This document shows positions 31,581 through 40,238 of a DNA stretch of 44,830 bases, one piece after another. Origin of the DNA: an uncultured Eubacteriales bacterium. GTDB lineage: Bacteria; Bacillota; Clostridia; Oscillospirales; QAKW01. The first letter of the stretch is position 1, and each line of letters opens with the position of its first letter. A program made the translations under genes and the position numbers. The DNA lies in NCBI GenBank assembly GCA_902492505.1, contig CABULU010000009.1:1-44830 (forward strand), in the 5' to 3' direction. The notes beneath the pieces were generated by a model, which saw only the letters and a program-made list of their open reading frames with translations, ran no database searches and was not told where the DNA came from.

Positions 31581-32423
31581 TTATCTCTCTTTGTTTTTTG
31601 ACGGGCATATTTTAAAGTGATTTTTGTATGCTCTTGAAAACGGATGCAATGAGGAATATCCAAGTTGCTCAGCCGTCTCGGTGACACTTTTTCCGCTGTC
31701 AAGCATTTCTTTTGCGCGCTCCATTCGCAGTTCTGAAAAGTAACTGCGCAGCGTCTTTTGCATACTTCTTGAAAAAAGCTCAGACAGAAACCTGTAATTG
31801 TAATTGAATTCATGCTCAAGCCGTCCTATTGCGTCCGGCTCGTAAATATGCGTCTCAAGATATCGGGTTATCTGGTAGACAAGCGGCGGGTGCTTTGCGT
31901 TGAATTCACAACCGATGCGGCAATTTTCCCCGGTCGTTATATGCCGCAGCAGAGTTATTGCAAGCTCTGTAAGCCGCGCGTCGGTCATTTCACTGCTCAT
32001 GGGCGCACATTGCCACGTGTCGTCAATCATTGCGGATAAAATATTTTTTGCGTCACTGCATTCTATTCTGTGGATGCCAAATGCTTTTATCCGATTTATT
32101 ATTTTTTCTGCCCGCTGACTTTTTGCAGTGAAACCGCAGAAATAAAAACGCAGCGGTTCGCCGTTCTGATTTTCAATATAATGCAGCTCATCCCTGAACG
32201 ATATAAAGCAGTCTCCGGGCTGTACATCAATTTTTTTACCGTCGGAATAAAAATATCCTCTGCCGGAAAGTATCAGACTTATTTCGTCGCATCTTTGCCG
32301 ATGCTCTTTAAATGCAGTTTTTTCATTGCTGTAAAGCTCACCCAGCTGATATATGTAAAAATCATCGCCTATTATGGGGTTATGGAAAAAATTATTGTCG
32401 TAATGATATTTACTGTCGTACAT
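31581..32423 (-). CDS. AraC-family transcriptional regulator divergent from the Gfo/Idh genes
   Basis: The 280-residue protein has an N-terminal cupin domain. CDEISLILSGRGYFYSDGKKIDVQPGDCFIS (about 45-75) is the classical AraC-binding beta segment. Two helix-turn-helices end the protein, with the signature in VTETAEQLGYSSLHPFSRAYKNHF. ATG 32423 follows AAGGTG. It is transcribed away from the Gfo/Idh pair across a 130-base gap and most likely controls it. The Gfo/Idh side has a good -10 (TATGAT, 32519-32524) but no fitting -35, as expected of an activator-dependent promoter. Confidence 0.92.
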   Translation of the reverse strand: MYDSKYHYDNNFFHNPIIGDDFYIYQLGELYSNEKTAFKEHRQRCDEISLILSGRGYFYSDGKKIDVQPGDCFISFRDELHYIENQNGEPLRFYFCGFTAKSQRAEKIINRIKAFGIHRIECSDAKNILSAMIDDTWQCAPMSSEMTDARLTELAITLLRHITTGENCRIGCEFNAKHPPLVYQITRYLETHIYEPDAIGRLEHEFNYNYRFLSELFSRSMQKTLRSYFSELRMERAKEMLDSGKSVTETAEQLGYSSLHPFSRAYKNHFKICPSKNKER

Positions 32424-32452
32424 TTTTTCACCTTAATGTTATCATTAAATCT

Positions 32453-32481
32453 ATATTAGCACATAAAATGATAAATTTCAA
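32453..32481 (-). promoter_or_regulatory. Promoter of the second AraC-type gene
   Basis: Minus strand TTGAAA (32481-32476), 17 bases, TAATAT (32458-32453). Confidence 0.65.
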
Positions 32482-32553
32482 TGTTACAAATGATAAAGCA
32501 ATATGTTTTTATCGGTGCTATGATATGTACAAATAATGCAAAGGAGTTAGATC

Positions 32554-33603
32554 ATGAAAACAACAGTTGCTATCATCGGCTGTGGCCGCATTGCCGAGAC
32601 GGCTCATCTTCCGGCGCTTTCAAAGCTTTCAGATGTGAAGATTAAATATGTATGCGATATCATAGGGCAGAAGGCTCTGAAGGCAAAGGAAAAATACGGT
32701 GCTCTGCACGCTGTAACCGATTATAATGAGGCGCTGCGTGACAGTGAGGTGGATGCTGTATATGTCCTGACACCGAATTTTGCCCATTACAGAATAACAA
32801 TGGACGCGTTGAATGCGGGCAAGCATGTCTTTTGCGAGAAACCGATAACGGTTAATTACCCGCTTGCTGTCGAGATGGCGCAGCTTGCAAATTCCAAGGG
32901 ACTTACTCTGAATATTGGCGTCTGCAACCGTTTTCACAAGTCGGTTACTGAGATACGCGAGCTTGCCAAAAGCGGAAAGCTGGGAAATGTATATCATGTT
33001 TACTGTAATTTCCGTGCCAAGCGCAGTATTCCGGGGCTTGGCGGCGCATTTACGACAAAGGCGGAGAGCGGCGGCGGCGTGCTTATAGATTGGGGCATAC
33101 ATTTCTTTGACCTCATTCTGTTTATTCTTGACGGTGCGAAAATAAAAAGCGTAACAGCGAATACATACAGTGAGATGGCAAAGAATATACCCGATTATAA
33201 ATATGAAACTATGTGGGCAGGTCCGCCCGTTTTGGACGGTATAAACGATGTTGAGGATTTTGTGACAGGCTATATCCGCACTGACAAGGCGACGATTTCC
33301 TTTAACGGCGCTTGGGCGCAGAATATAGACGACGATTCAAAGATGTATATTGACTTCTTGGGCGATAAGGCGGGTGTGCGCCTGACATACGGCGGTCATT
33401 ACAGGATGTTTGACTCGGATTTGAATGTATTTCAGAGTGAGGGCGATATTCCGCTGCACTATGAGTGCGAGGACAGGGAGTTTATAAAAATAATCCGCGA
33501 GGGCGGCAGGTCTGTATCACATATCGACTATGTTCTCGAAAGCCAGAAGCTGCTTGATGCGATATATGAATCTGCCAAAAAGAATAGGGAAGTGTATCTG
33601 TGA
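32554..33603 (+). CDS. Gfo/Idh/MocA-family oxidoreductase
   Basis: The 349-residue dehydrogenase has a Rossmann loop GCGRIAETAHLPAL (about 9-22), the family motif CEKPITVNY (with the catalytic-region Lys of EKP), and a C-terminal sugar-binding domain whose GGGVLIDWGIHFFDLI has the conserved Asp and His. It oxidises or reduces a sugar or cyclitol with NAD(P). ATG 32554 has AAAGGAG just upstream. The next gene overlaps its stop by four bases. Expression is probably controlled by the divergent AraC regulator. The substrate is unknown. Confidence 0.92.
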   Translation: MKTTVAIIGCGRIAETAHLPALSKLSDVKIKYVCDIIGQKALKAKEKYGALHAVTDYNEALRDSEVDAVYVLTPNFAHYRITMDALNAGKHVFCEKPITVNYPLAVEMAQLANSKGLTLNIGVCNRFHKSVTEIRELAKSGKLGNVYHVYCNFRAKRSIPGLGGAFTTKAESGGGVLIDWGIHFFDLILFILDGAKIKSVTANTYSEMAKNIPDYKYETMWAGPPVLDGINDVEDFVTGYIRTDKATISFNGAWAQNIDDDSKMYIDFLGDKAGVRLTYGGHYRMFDSDLNVFQSEGDIPLHYECEDREFIKIIREGGRSVSHIDYVLESQKLLDAIYESAKKNREVYL

Positions 33604-34427
33604 AAATAGGCTTTATTGATTATTATCTTGACGAATATCATGCAAACCATTATCCCGAATGGATTAAAAATGCCGCCGATGAGAGCTGTGCCTTTTATGC
33701 ATGGGCGCAGATAGATTCGCCCAAGGGCGGACTGACAACAGACAAGTGGTGTGAAAAGTATGGTGCTATCAGATGCGATACTATTGAAGATGTATGCAAA
33801 ATATGCGACTTTTTAATTATACTCTCACCTGATAATCCCGAAAATCATTTAGATTATGCAAAGATTGTTTTTCCGTTTTCAAAGCCGGTTTTTATGGATA
33901 AGACCTTTGCGCCGGATTTTCATACTGCGCTTGAAATCATTGAGCTTGCCGGGCGCTGCGGCACACCGCTTTTCAGCTCGTCGTCTCTGCGCTTTTGCAG
34001 TGAGTTTGACGGTATAAACCGGGCTGACGGTGCAGTCGCTTTCGGTGCAGGGCACAATTTTGAAATAGAGGTAATTCATCCGATTGAAATTTGTGCCCGG
34101 CTTATGGGCTGCGGCGCGGTGAAGCTTGAGACTTTTGGTGATAAATCCCGCTTTATAGCACATGTGATTTATTCCGACGGCAGAAAGGCGGATATTTTTT
34201 ACTGTCAGGGCTGCAAGGGTATCGGTTACGGCGCGGTTGTCGAAAACGGCGACACGCGTGAGCTTATACAGGCTAAAAGCGATTTCTTTCAGCTGCTGAC
34301 AAACGCTATGCTGAAGTTTTTTAAAAGCAAAGTGCCGCCTGTATCTCATGAGGGAATACTTGAAGGCATTAAAATACGCGACGGCATTATAAGGTCGCTT
34401 GAAAAAGGCGGCGCGGTTGAACTGTAA
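33600..34427 (+). CDS. Gfo/Idh-like protein with a degenerate nucleotide-binding loop
   Basis: The 275-residue protein begins at GTG 33600, sharing four bases with the previous stop. The N-terminal strand is followed by IDYYLDEYHANHYPEW where a GxGxxG loop would be in a normal dehydrogenase; no glycine-rich loop is present. Later segments, FSKPVFMDKTFAPDFHTALEIIELA and FEIEVIHPIEICARLM, resemble the EKP and substrate-domain parts of Gfo/Idh proteins. It may be a partner subunit, a binding protein or an oxidoreductase with altered cofactor use. It is co-transcribed with a normal Gfo/Idh enzyme. Confidence 0.78.
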   Translation: MKIGFIDYYLDEYHANHYPEWIKNAADESCAFYAWAQIDSPKGGLTTDKWCEKYGAIRCDTIEDVCKICDFLIILSPDNPENHLDYAKIVFPFSKPVFMDKTFAPDFHTALEIIELAGRCGTPLFSSSSLRFCSEFDGINRADGAVAFGAGHNFEIEVIHPIEICARLMGCGAVKLETFGDKSRFIAHVIYSDGRKADIFYCQGCKGIGYGAVVENGDTRELIQAKSDFFQLLTNAMLKFFKSKVPPVSHEGILEGIKIRDGIIRSLEKGGAVEL

Positions 34428-34432
34428 ATTAA

Positions 34433-34466
34433 AAACAGGGCTGCATTAAGAAGCCCTATTTTATTT
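34433..34466. terminator. Bidirectional terminator between the Gfo/Idh pair and the methyltransferase
   Basis: AGGGCT and AGCCCT arms with an eight-base loop; T-rich tails on both strands. It overlaps the 3' end of the minus-strand gene. Confidence 0.75.
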
Positions 34467-35219
34467 TGACGCTGTAAAAAACAGTCTGCGGAAACGGAAA
34501 ATAATTTCACCGTTTTTTTGGGGTTTGTAAAGTTTCCTGACCCCGGATAAAAGCTCGTTTTCAAAATGCTGCTTATCTGTATTTTCAAGCGCTTCAAGAT
34601 AAGGGCGCAGACGGGTGCTTTTTACCCAGTCCAAAAGTGCGCTGTGAGAGGGCATACGGTGATAGTATACCGTTTCCCATATATCAAAATCTTTGCTGCA
34701 TCCTGACAGTATTTCAAAATACCTCTCGGGCGGCAGCGTGGTGTTTTGCTCATGAAGTGACGGCGCAAACCCATATCTTTTGCTGTGCACAGTCTCATCA
34801 ATCAGACGGTACAGGGGTTCATCTGCATTTATCGGCATCTGCACCGCGAGTATACCGCCTATGTTGAGCTTGTTCATAAGCTGCGGCAGCAGCTCTTTAT
34901 GATTATCTACCCACTGCAGGCAGGCATTTGAGAATATTACGTCATATCCGCTTTTGATATCACGAGCTGTACACATCTCAAACAAAAGCTCCGGGTGATT
35001 TTGTCTTGCACGCTTTATCATATCGGGTGAGCTGTCAATACCGGTTATTTTTGCGTTGGGGAATACACTTTGCAGCACGGCAGTGCTGTTTCCCGGACCG
35101 CAGCCTATGTCTATTATTTTTTCGGTATTTTTAATGAGGATTTTTGCTGCAAGGTCTTTTGCGGGAAGCGTTCTCTGCACCTCAAATTTTAAATACAGAT
35201 TGCTGTTCCAATCGGACAT
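34461..35219 (-). CDS. SAM-dependent methyltransferase, trans-aconitate methyltransferase-like
   Basis: The 252-residue protein is a class I methyltransferase. SAM motif I is IDIGCGPGNST (about 36-46), the acidic second strand is ITGIDSSPDMIKRAR, and SNACLQWVDNH is typical of trans-aconitate 2-methyltransferase (Tam). WETVYYHRMPSHSALLDWVKSTRLRPYLEAL also matches that family. It would methylate trans-aconitate or a similar acid to protect aconitase or to handle a by-product. ATG 35219 follows AAGGAGG. A single gene with its own promoter; related methyltransferases with other substrates cannot be excluded. Confidence 0.85.
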   Translation of the reverse strand: MSDWNSNLYLKFEVQRTLPAKDLAAKILIKNTEKIIDIGCGPGNSTAVLQSVFPNAKITGIDSSPDMIKRARQNHPELLFEMCTARDIKSGYDVIFSNACLQWVDNHKELLPQLMNKLNIGGILAVQMPINADEPLYRLIDETVHSKRYGFAPSLHEQNTTLPPERYFEILSGCSKDFDIWETVYYHRMPSHSALLDWVKSTRLRPYLEALENTDKQHFENELLSGVRKLYKPQKNGEIIFRFRRLFFTASK

Positions 35220-35245
35220 TTTGTGACCTCCTTAAATTTTTTAAA

Positions 35246-35274
35246 ATTATATCACAAACATTACATTATGTCTA
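35246..35274 (-). promoter_or_regulatory. Promoter of the methyltransferase gene
   Basis: Minus strand TAGACA (35274-35269), 17 bases, TATAAT (35251-35246). Confidence 0.7.
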
Positions 35275-35280
35275 CGTTTG

Positions 35281-35309
35281 TTGACAGCAGAAATTGAATA
35301 TGCTATCAT
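35281..35309 (+). promoter_or_regulatory. Promoter of the unassigned 525-residue gene
   Basis: TTGACA (35281-35286), 17 bases, TATCAT (35304-35309); RNA start near 35316, which leaves a short leader. Confidence 0.8.
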
Positions 35310-35333
35310 ACTTTAACGAAGGGAGATATGCTT

Positions 35334-36911
35334 GTGAAAAATATTATAAATATAATAAATTTTATACGTGATGTAGAACCTCGCAGACCGAAGGATCTTG
35401 TAACTCCTGTAAAGGAACAGATAAAGCTTGCACGCAGATACGGCCTGAAGTCTACGTTTTTACTTCAGTATGATGCTTTTACCGATGATGTTTATATTGA
35501 GCTTATGAAATCATGCAGCGACGTTTGTGAGATAGGCGTTTGGTTTGAAATAGTTCAGCCGCTAACTGAAAAGGTCGGTCTTAAATGGCGAGGAAGATAT
35601 CCGTGGGACTGGCACTGTGACGTAGGATTTCTCGTAGGCTATAGTCCCGAAGATCGTATTAGACTTATTGATGAAACAATGAGCAGGTTTAAAAGCATTT
35701 TCGGATATTATCCAGAAAGTGTTGGTTCGTGGCATATTGATGCTGTCTCTATGAAATACCTTTCCGAAAAATATCATGTTAAGGCTTGCTGTATCTGCCG
35801 TGACCAGGTGGGGACAGACGGATATACAATGCAGGGCGGATATTATAACGGTGCGTATTATCCGTCTGTGAATAATATGTTCTGCCCGGCAAATAATCCT
35901 GAAAATCAGATTAATATGCCCGTTTTTCGAATGCTCGGTTCGGATGCTATTTATGCTTATGACTATCAGGTTACGGATTATAATAATGATGGAATACCAA
36001 CCCTTGAGCCCGTATGGAATCCGGGCGGTGGATCTGAGGTATGGGTTGATTGGTTTATGAAAGAGACGTTCTGCGGTAGCGGAATTTCAATCCAGTATAC
36101 TCAGGCAGGACAGGAAAATAGTTTCGGTTGGGACAGAATGGGCAAAGGTTTGGAATTCCAGTATCCGTACATCAAAAAGATGGCAGATGAAGGCAGGGCA
36201 GAGGTCATGACTCTCAAAGAGAGCGGAAAGTGGTTTCTTGATAATTTCAGCGTAACCCCCGCCCAGACTCTTAAGGCGATGACTGACTGGAACGACTGCG
36301 GGCGTAAGTCTGTGTGGTACAGCAGCCGCTATTACCGGACAAATGTAATGTGGGAAAACGGTGTTGTGCGCTTTCGTGATTTTTATATATTTAACGATAT
36401 GTATGAGGAAAATTATCTTCATGTTCCATGTACAACTTCAGCGTGCGAATATCGTAATCTGCCGGTTATGGACGGTGCGATTTATACGGAGCCAAAAGGC
36501 CGGGCGGCGGGAATATATATCACGTCAAACGGTGAAAATACTGTGTGGGACGATATAACCTATGCGGAAACCGGCAGTACAGCGACAATTACTCTAAAGC
36601 ACGGCAATAGTCGTGCAGTGATTACTCTAAATGAAAATTCTGTTAAGATACAATCTGATATAGACACTCTGACACTGACGCCCGTTTATGATAAAAACAG
36701 AGCATTAGGTACTTTGGATTTATCTGATGATTTCGGAAATCATAACAACAGAGATAATGTAATGACCTATGTAAGCCAAGTGTTTAAAACGGAGAATAAA
36801 ATAAGCTTTGTATTTAATAACATCGAATATTCGCTGAGCTTTGAGGATGCGACTGTAAACGATGATTTTTCAGTGGTTAGCAACAGCGGAAGCATTATCG
36901 TGCAAATTTAA
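35334..36911 (+). CDS. Unassigned large protein, possible polysaccharide deacetylase/glycosidase-like fold
   Basis: I do not recognise this 525-residue protein with confidence. The first half reads as an alternating alpha/beta barrel with many Trp, His and acidic residues: STFLLQYDAFTDD, GVWFEIVQPLT, WDWHCDVG, SVGSWHIDAVSMKYL, and later STQ-like and SFGWDRMGKG segments. These recall NodB-like or glycosidase-type barrels acting on sugars. The second half (about 340-525) is beta-rich, like a carbohydrate-binding or beta-sandwich domain. It has no signal peptide. I chose GTG 35334, eight bases after GGGAG; ATG 35328 is too close to that site. It is convergent with a carbohydrate importer, so a sugar-related role is inference. 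Confidence 0.7.
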   Translation: MKNIINIINFIRDVEPRRPKDLVTPVKEQIKLARRYGLKSTFLLQYDAFTDDVYIELMKSCSDVCEIGVWFEIVQPLTEKVGLKWRGRYPWDWHCDVGFLVGYSPEDRIRLIDETMSRFKSIFGYYPESVGSWHIDAVSMKYLSEKYHVKACCICRDQVGTDGYTMQGGYYNGAYYPSVNNMFCPANNPENQINMPVFRMLGSDAIYAYDYQVTDYNNDGIPTLEPVWNPGGGSEVWVDWFMKETFCGSGISIQYTQAGQENSFGWDRMGKGLEFQYPYIKKMADEGRAEVMTLKESGKWFLDNFSVTPAQTLKAMTDWNDCGRKSVWYSSRYYRTNVMWENGVVRFRDFYIFNDMYEENYLHVPCTTSACEYRNLPVMDGAIYTEPKGRAAGIYITSNGENTVWDDITYAETGSTATITLKHGNSRAVITLNENSVKIQSDIDTLTLTPVYDKNRALGTLDLSDDFGNHNNRDNVMTYVSQVFKTENKISFVFNNIEYSLSFEDATVNDDFSVVSNSGSIIVQI

Positions 36912-36945
36912 AAAATACGGCAGCATATTGCTGCCGTATTTCTTT
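36911..36945. terminator. Bidirectional terminator between the unassigned gene and the carbohydrate importer
   Basis: AAATACGGCAGC (36913-36924) and GCTGCCGTATTT (36930-36941) form a 12-base-pair perfect stem with a five-base loop, usable by both strands. Confidence 0.88.
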
Positions 36946-37855
36946 ATCCTTTAACGGCGCCGGCAATGACGCCCTCGATAATATACTTCTGTCCGAACAG
37001 ATAGAAAATGATAATCGGGATTATCGCCAGCACCAGCATTGCCATAAACGAACCCCAGTCAACTGAGCCGTACGCGCCCTGCATGGCAAGCTGTACCGCC
37101 ACGGGTATAGTCTTGAACTTGGAGCCGAGAACAAGATATGGCAAAAGATAATCGTTCCATATCCACATCGTTTCTAAAATGGCAACCGTTACCGTAATAG
37201 GCTTTAAAACGGGAAAAATAACTCTGAAAAAGGTTTGCAGCGGGTTGCAGCCGTCTATCATTGCCGCCTCTTCTATTTCCATGGGTACACTTTTTACAAA
37301 TCCCGAGTACATAAATACAGAAAGCCCGGCACCGAACCCTAAATATACAAAGATAATTCCAACGGGATTGTTAAGGGACAGCTTGGCGACGGTTGATGTC
37401 ATGGTGTACATGACCATCTGAAACGGTACGACCATACTGAAAACGAGAATATAGTAGAATGCCCTGCAAAACTTTGAGTCGGAGCGGTTTATATACCACG
37501 CGCACATAGACGCGCAAATCAGTATAAGCAGAACAGAAAATACCGTTATAAACAGTGAGCGTCCGAACGCGCCTACACTGCCCAGACTGTTTACAGCCGT
37601 GCTCCATGCGTCGGAAAAGCCTGTGAGCAGTGATGTTATGCTTTTGCCGAAAAAGCCTGAGTTTATAATACCGCGTAAATAATTCCCGCCCTCAAAGGTT
37701 GCACTGTTGGGAAATTCAAATGGTGTGCTCATTATATACAGCTTGTTTTTAAACGAGTTGAACGCGACAATAATAATGGGTGCTATAAACACGAGCGCGA
37801 GCGCTGCGAGCAGAATATAAATTAAAACCGTGATAAGGCTTTTTTGCCGTCTCAT
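36944..37855 (-). CDS. Carbohydrate ABC transporter permease (MalG type)
   Basis: The 303-residue permease has about six membrane segments and the coupling motif EEAAMIDGCNPLQTFFRVIFPVLKPI (EAA loop) that docks the ATPase. A long periplasmic insert (about 45-100) lies between the first and second helices. It pairs with the MalF-type permease gene upstream in the operon, which it overlaps by one base. No ATPase gene is present, so the operon likely uses a shared MsmX-type ATPase encoded elsewhere, as is common in Firmicutes. ATG 37855. Confidence 0.92.
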   Translation of the reverse strand: MRRQKSLITVLIYILLAALALVFIAPIIIVAFNSFKNKLYIMSTPFEFPNSATFEGGNYLRGIINSGFFGKSITSLLTGFSDAWSTAVNSLGSVGAFGRSLFITVFSVLLILICASMCAWYINRSDSKFCRAFYYILVFSMVVPFQMVMYTMTSTVAKLSLNNPVGIIFVYLGFGAGLSVFMYSGFVKSVPMEIEEAAMIDGCNPLQTFFRVIFPVLKPITVTVAILETMWIWNDYLLPYLVLGSKFKTIPVAVQLAMQGAYGSVDWGSFMAMLVLAIIPIIIFYLFGQKYIIEGVIAGAVKG

Positions 37856-38700
37856 TACATCTGCTCCTCTCTTGAACGTGTTATTTTAAGCTGAATCCAT
37901 GCGATAAGGGCAACAATGACTGCGAATATAACCGCTTTTGCCTGACCTACGCCCTGCTGACCTACAGAACCGTAAAAGGTGTTGTAGATGTCAAGAGCCA
38001 TCATCGCGGTTTCGCGGTTCGGCGCGCCGTTTGTCAGTGCGAGGTTTTGGTCAAACAGTTTAAAGGAGTTTGACAGAGTCAAAAACGTGCAGATAGTGAC
38101 AGAGGGCATTATCATGGGCATAATAATACGCCGCAGAGTCTGCGCGCCGGAGGCGCCGTCTATGTGCGACGCCTCTATGAGCGAGCCGGGTATGCTCTGT
38201 ATTCCGGCTATATAAATTACCATCATATAGCCTATCATCTGCCAGTTCATGAGAATAACAAGTCCCCAAAAGCCATAGTTTGCACTGTACGTTATATCTA
38301 CCCCCATCATGCCCAGAACGCCGTTAAGAATTAAGTTCCAGATATAGCCTAAAACTATTCCGCCGATGAGGTTTGGCATGAAGAATACCGTTCTGAAAAG
38401 GTTGGAGCCGCGCATCCCGCGGGTAAGCAGCAGCGCTAAGAAGAATGCTATGACGTTGACCGTTATGACCGACACCACCGTAAATTTCACCGTAAACCAG
38501 AGTGCGTTTAAAAAATTCTGATCGGTGAATGCGGCTTTGAAATTTTCAAAACCGATGAACACCGCGTTGTCAACCGTTGTGAATTTGCACAGCGAAAGAT
38601 ACAGTCCCATTGCAAATGGGACGATAAAAACCGCGGTGAATGCGATAAGCATCGGTCCTAAAAATATAGGTGAATACTTTTTTAGTTTTCTGTTGTTCAT
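37855..38700 (-). CDS. Carbohydrate ABC transporter permease (MalF type)
   Basis: The 281-residue permease has six hydrophobic segments and the coupling motif ASHIDGASGAQTLRRIIMPMIMPS. It is the middle gene of the importer operon, 19 bases downstream of the solute-binding protein gene and one base overlapping the MalG-type gene. With that partner it forms the membrane channel for an oligosaccharide or sugar. The substrate is not evident. ATG 38700 was chosen by ORF limits; the ribosome binding site is weak. Confidence 0.92.
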   Translation of the reverse strand: MNNRKLKKYSPIFLGPMLIAFTAVFIVPFAMGLYLSLCKFTTVDNAVFIGFENFKAAFTDQNFLNALWFTVKFTVVSVITVNVIAFFLALLLTRGMRGSNLFRTVFFMPNLIGGIVLGYIWNLILNGVLGMMGVDITYSANYGFWGLVILMNWQMIGYMMVIYIAGIQSIPGSLIEASHIDGASGAQTLRRIIMPMIMPSVTICTFLTLSNSFKLFDQNLALTNGAPNRETAMMALDIYNTFYGSVGQQGVGQAKAVIFAVIVALIAWIQLKITRSREEQM

Positions 38701-38719
38701 GTTTATTTATTGTTCCGAT

Positions 38720-40054
38720 TTACAGCTTTGCGCTTTCAGATTTCCATTCTTCCGTTACAAGGGTGACTACATCCGACCAGGTTTTGGTGCCCTGTGCGTA
38801 TTGCAGGAGCGCTGCGCCGAAGTCATTTTTAAATGTCTGACTGGGGAACAGTGTGAAATTCCACGGTACAGACGTTACGTCTGCGCGCTTACTCCACTCG
38901 ATTACCTCACGTGCCAGCGGGTCGGTCGGTATCTCCTCGTCGGTAAAGGTGTCAAACGGTGCGATAAAGTCAAGCTTGTTTGTGACGTAGTCCTTGCCCT
39001 TGTCACTTGTGAAAAGCCAGTACATAAAATCCTCTGCGGCTTTCTGCTCTGCCTCTGACGCTTTGGAGTTTATGCACATAAAGTTTTCAGTGCCGATACA
39101 AAGGCCCTGTTTTTCCTCGCCCTCAATACCGGTATAAATAGGCAGGAACTTTATTTTATCCTCTTTTACCACATTCCCCGATATACCGCTTATCTGCGAC
39201 CACGCCCAGTTTCCGTTCTGTACCATGGCGCATTGACCCAGTGCGAACTCAGCCATCGACTCGTCGCCTATCTTAGAACCGAGCAGTTTGGGGTCTGTCG
39301 TGGAATTATTGAGATATAAATCGAAAATGTTTTTGTAATTTTCGGCGTATTCAAACTTGATTTCCTTTGTAGCGTCACTTGAAAGGTCTATTTCATTATT
39401 TTTAAATTCGTAATAAATCGGCAGATTTGCAAGATGTGTCTGCCAGCGCCAGTCCTCGCCAGATTTGAGCGACGTTGCGGCGAAAACGCCGTTTATGCCC
39501 AGCTTATCCTTGTTTTTCTGCATGTCGGCTACAAGCTGGCTGAGCTTTTCAAAGTTATTTATTTCATCCATTGACATAAAATCTGTGTTCTTGTCAGAAA
39601 GCGCGAAATATTTGTCTGTCAGTTCTTCGTTGTAGATTATTCCGTAACCCTCTATAAGATAGGGAATACCGAAAACCTTGCCGTCTTTGGTCACCGCCAT
39701 TGATTTGTCGTTTAAATGCTTGTATAGCTGACTGTCGGTCAAATCCTTGCAGTAGTCGCTCCAGTTGGCATATCCGCGCGGACCGTTTATCTGGAATATG
39801 GTGGGAGCCTCGCTTGTACCGAGTCTTGCGGCAAGCGTTGATTCGTATGTGTTGTTGGCGGCTGTGTCAACGATTACGGTAACCCCCGTCTCCTCTTTGT
39901 AAGTCTGAACAATTTCATTGTATACGGAGGCGATTTCCGGTTTGAAATTCAGAAATCTTACCGTTACGTTTTTGTCGTCGCCTGCGCCGCCGTTGCATCC
40001 TGCAAGCGTAAACAGCATTATGCATGACATGATAAGTGCAGTTAATTTTTTCAT
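38720..40054 (-). CDS. Carbohydrate ABC transporter solute-binding lipoprotein (family 1)
   Basis: The 444-residue lipoprotein has a signal with lipobox LAGC (Cys20) and the two-lobed family 1 binding fold. TVRFLNFKPEIASVYNEIVQTYKEETGV (about 29-57) is its typical N-terminal start, and AEFALGQCAMVQNGNWAWSQI is a late hinge region. It captures an extracellular sugar for the MalF/MalG-type pair. The nature of the sugar is unknown. ATG 40054 follows GAAAGGAG. The upstream region (40055-40238) has a 15-base word shared with the rhaB promoter; no clear vegetative promoter for this strand was found, which fits activator control. Confidence 0.93.
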   Translation of the reverse strand: MKKLTALIMSCIMLFTLAGCNGGAGDDKNVTVRFLNFKPEIASVYNEIVQTYKEETGVTVIVDTAANNTYESTLAARLGTSEAPTIFQINGPRGYANWSDYCKDLTDSQLYKHLNDKSMAVTKDGKVFGIPYLIEGYGIIYNEELTDKYFALSDKNTDFMSMDEINNFEKLSQLVADMQKNKDKLGINGVFAATSLKSGEDWRWQTHLANLPIYYEFKNNEIDLSSDATKEIKFEYAENYKNIFDLYLNNSTTDPKLLGSKIGDESMAEFALGQCAMVQNGNWAWSQISGISGNVVKEDKIKFLPIYTGIEGEEKQGLCIGTENFMCINSKASEAEQKAAEDFMYWLFTSDKGKDYVTNKLDFIAPFDTFTDEEIPTDPLAREVIEWSKRADVTSVPWNFTLFPSQTFKNDFGAALLQYAQGTKTWSDVVTLVTEEWKSESAKL

Positions 40055-40175
40055 TTCAATTCAACTCCTTTCTAACATTTTGCTTTGTTTTTTCGTAAAT
40101 ATTAGAAAAATTAAATTAAATTTGCATTGCTTAGAAAAATGTTTACATATTGATAAATTTTTTGCACATAAAAAC

Positions 40176-40204
40176 ATTTTGAATTAATGCTTTTGTTTTA
40201 TAAT
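40176..40204 (+). promoter_or_regulatory. Weak promoter candidate of the membrane-anchored unknown gene
   Basis: A clear TATAAT (40199-40204) is preceded by no good -35 box (ATTTTG at 40176-40181 is poor). The ATG is 35 bases downstream. Confidence 0.35.
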
Positions 40205-40238
40205 AAAATACACAAAAGTGTAGTAAAGGAGAATTATC

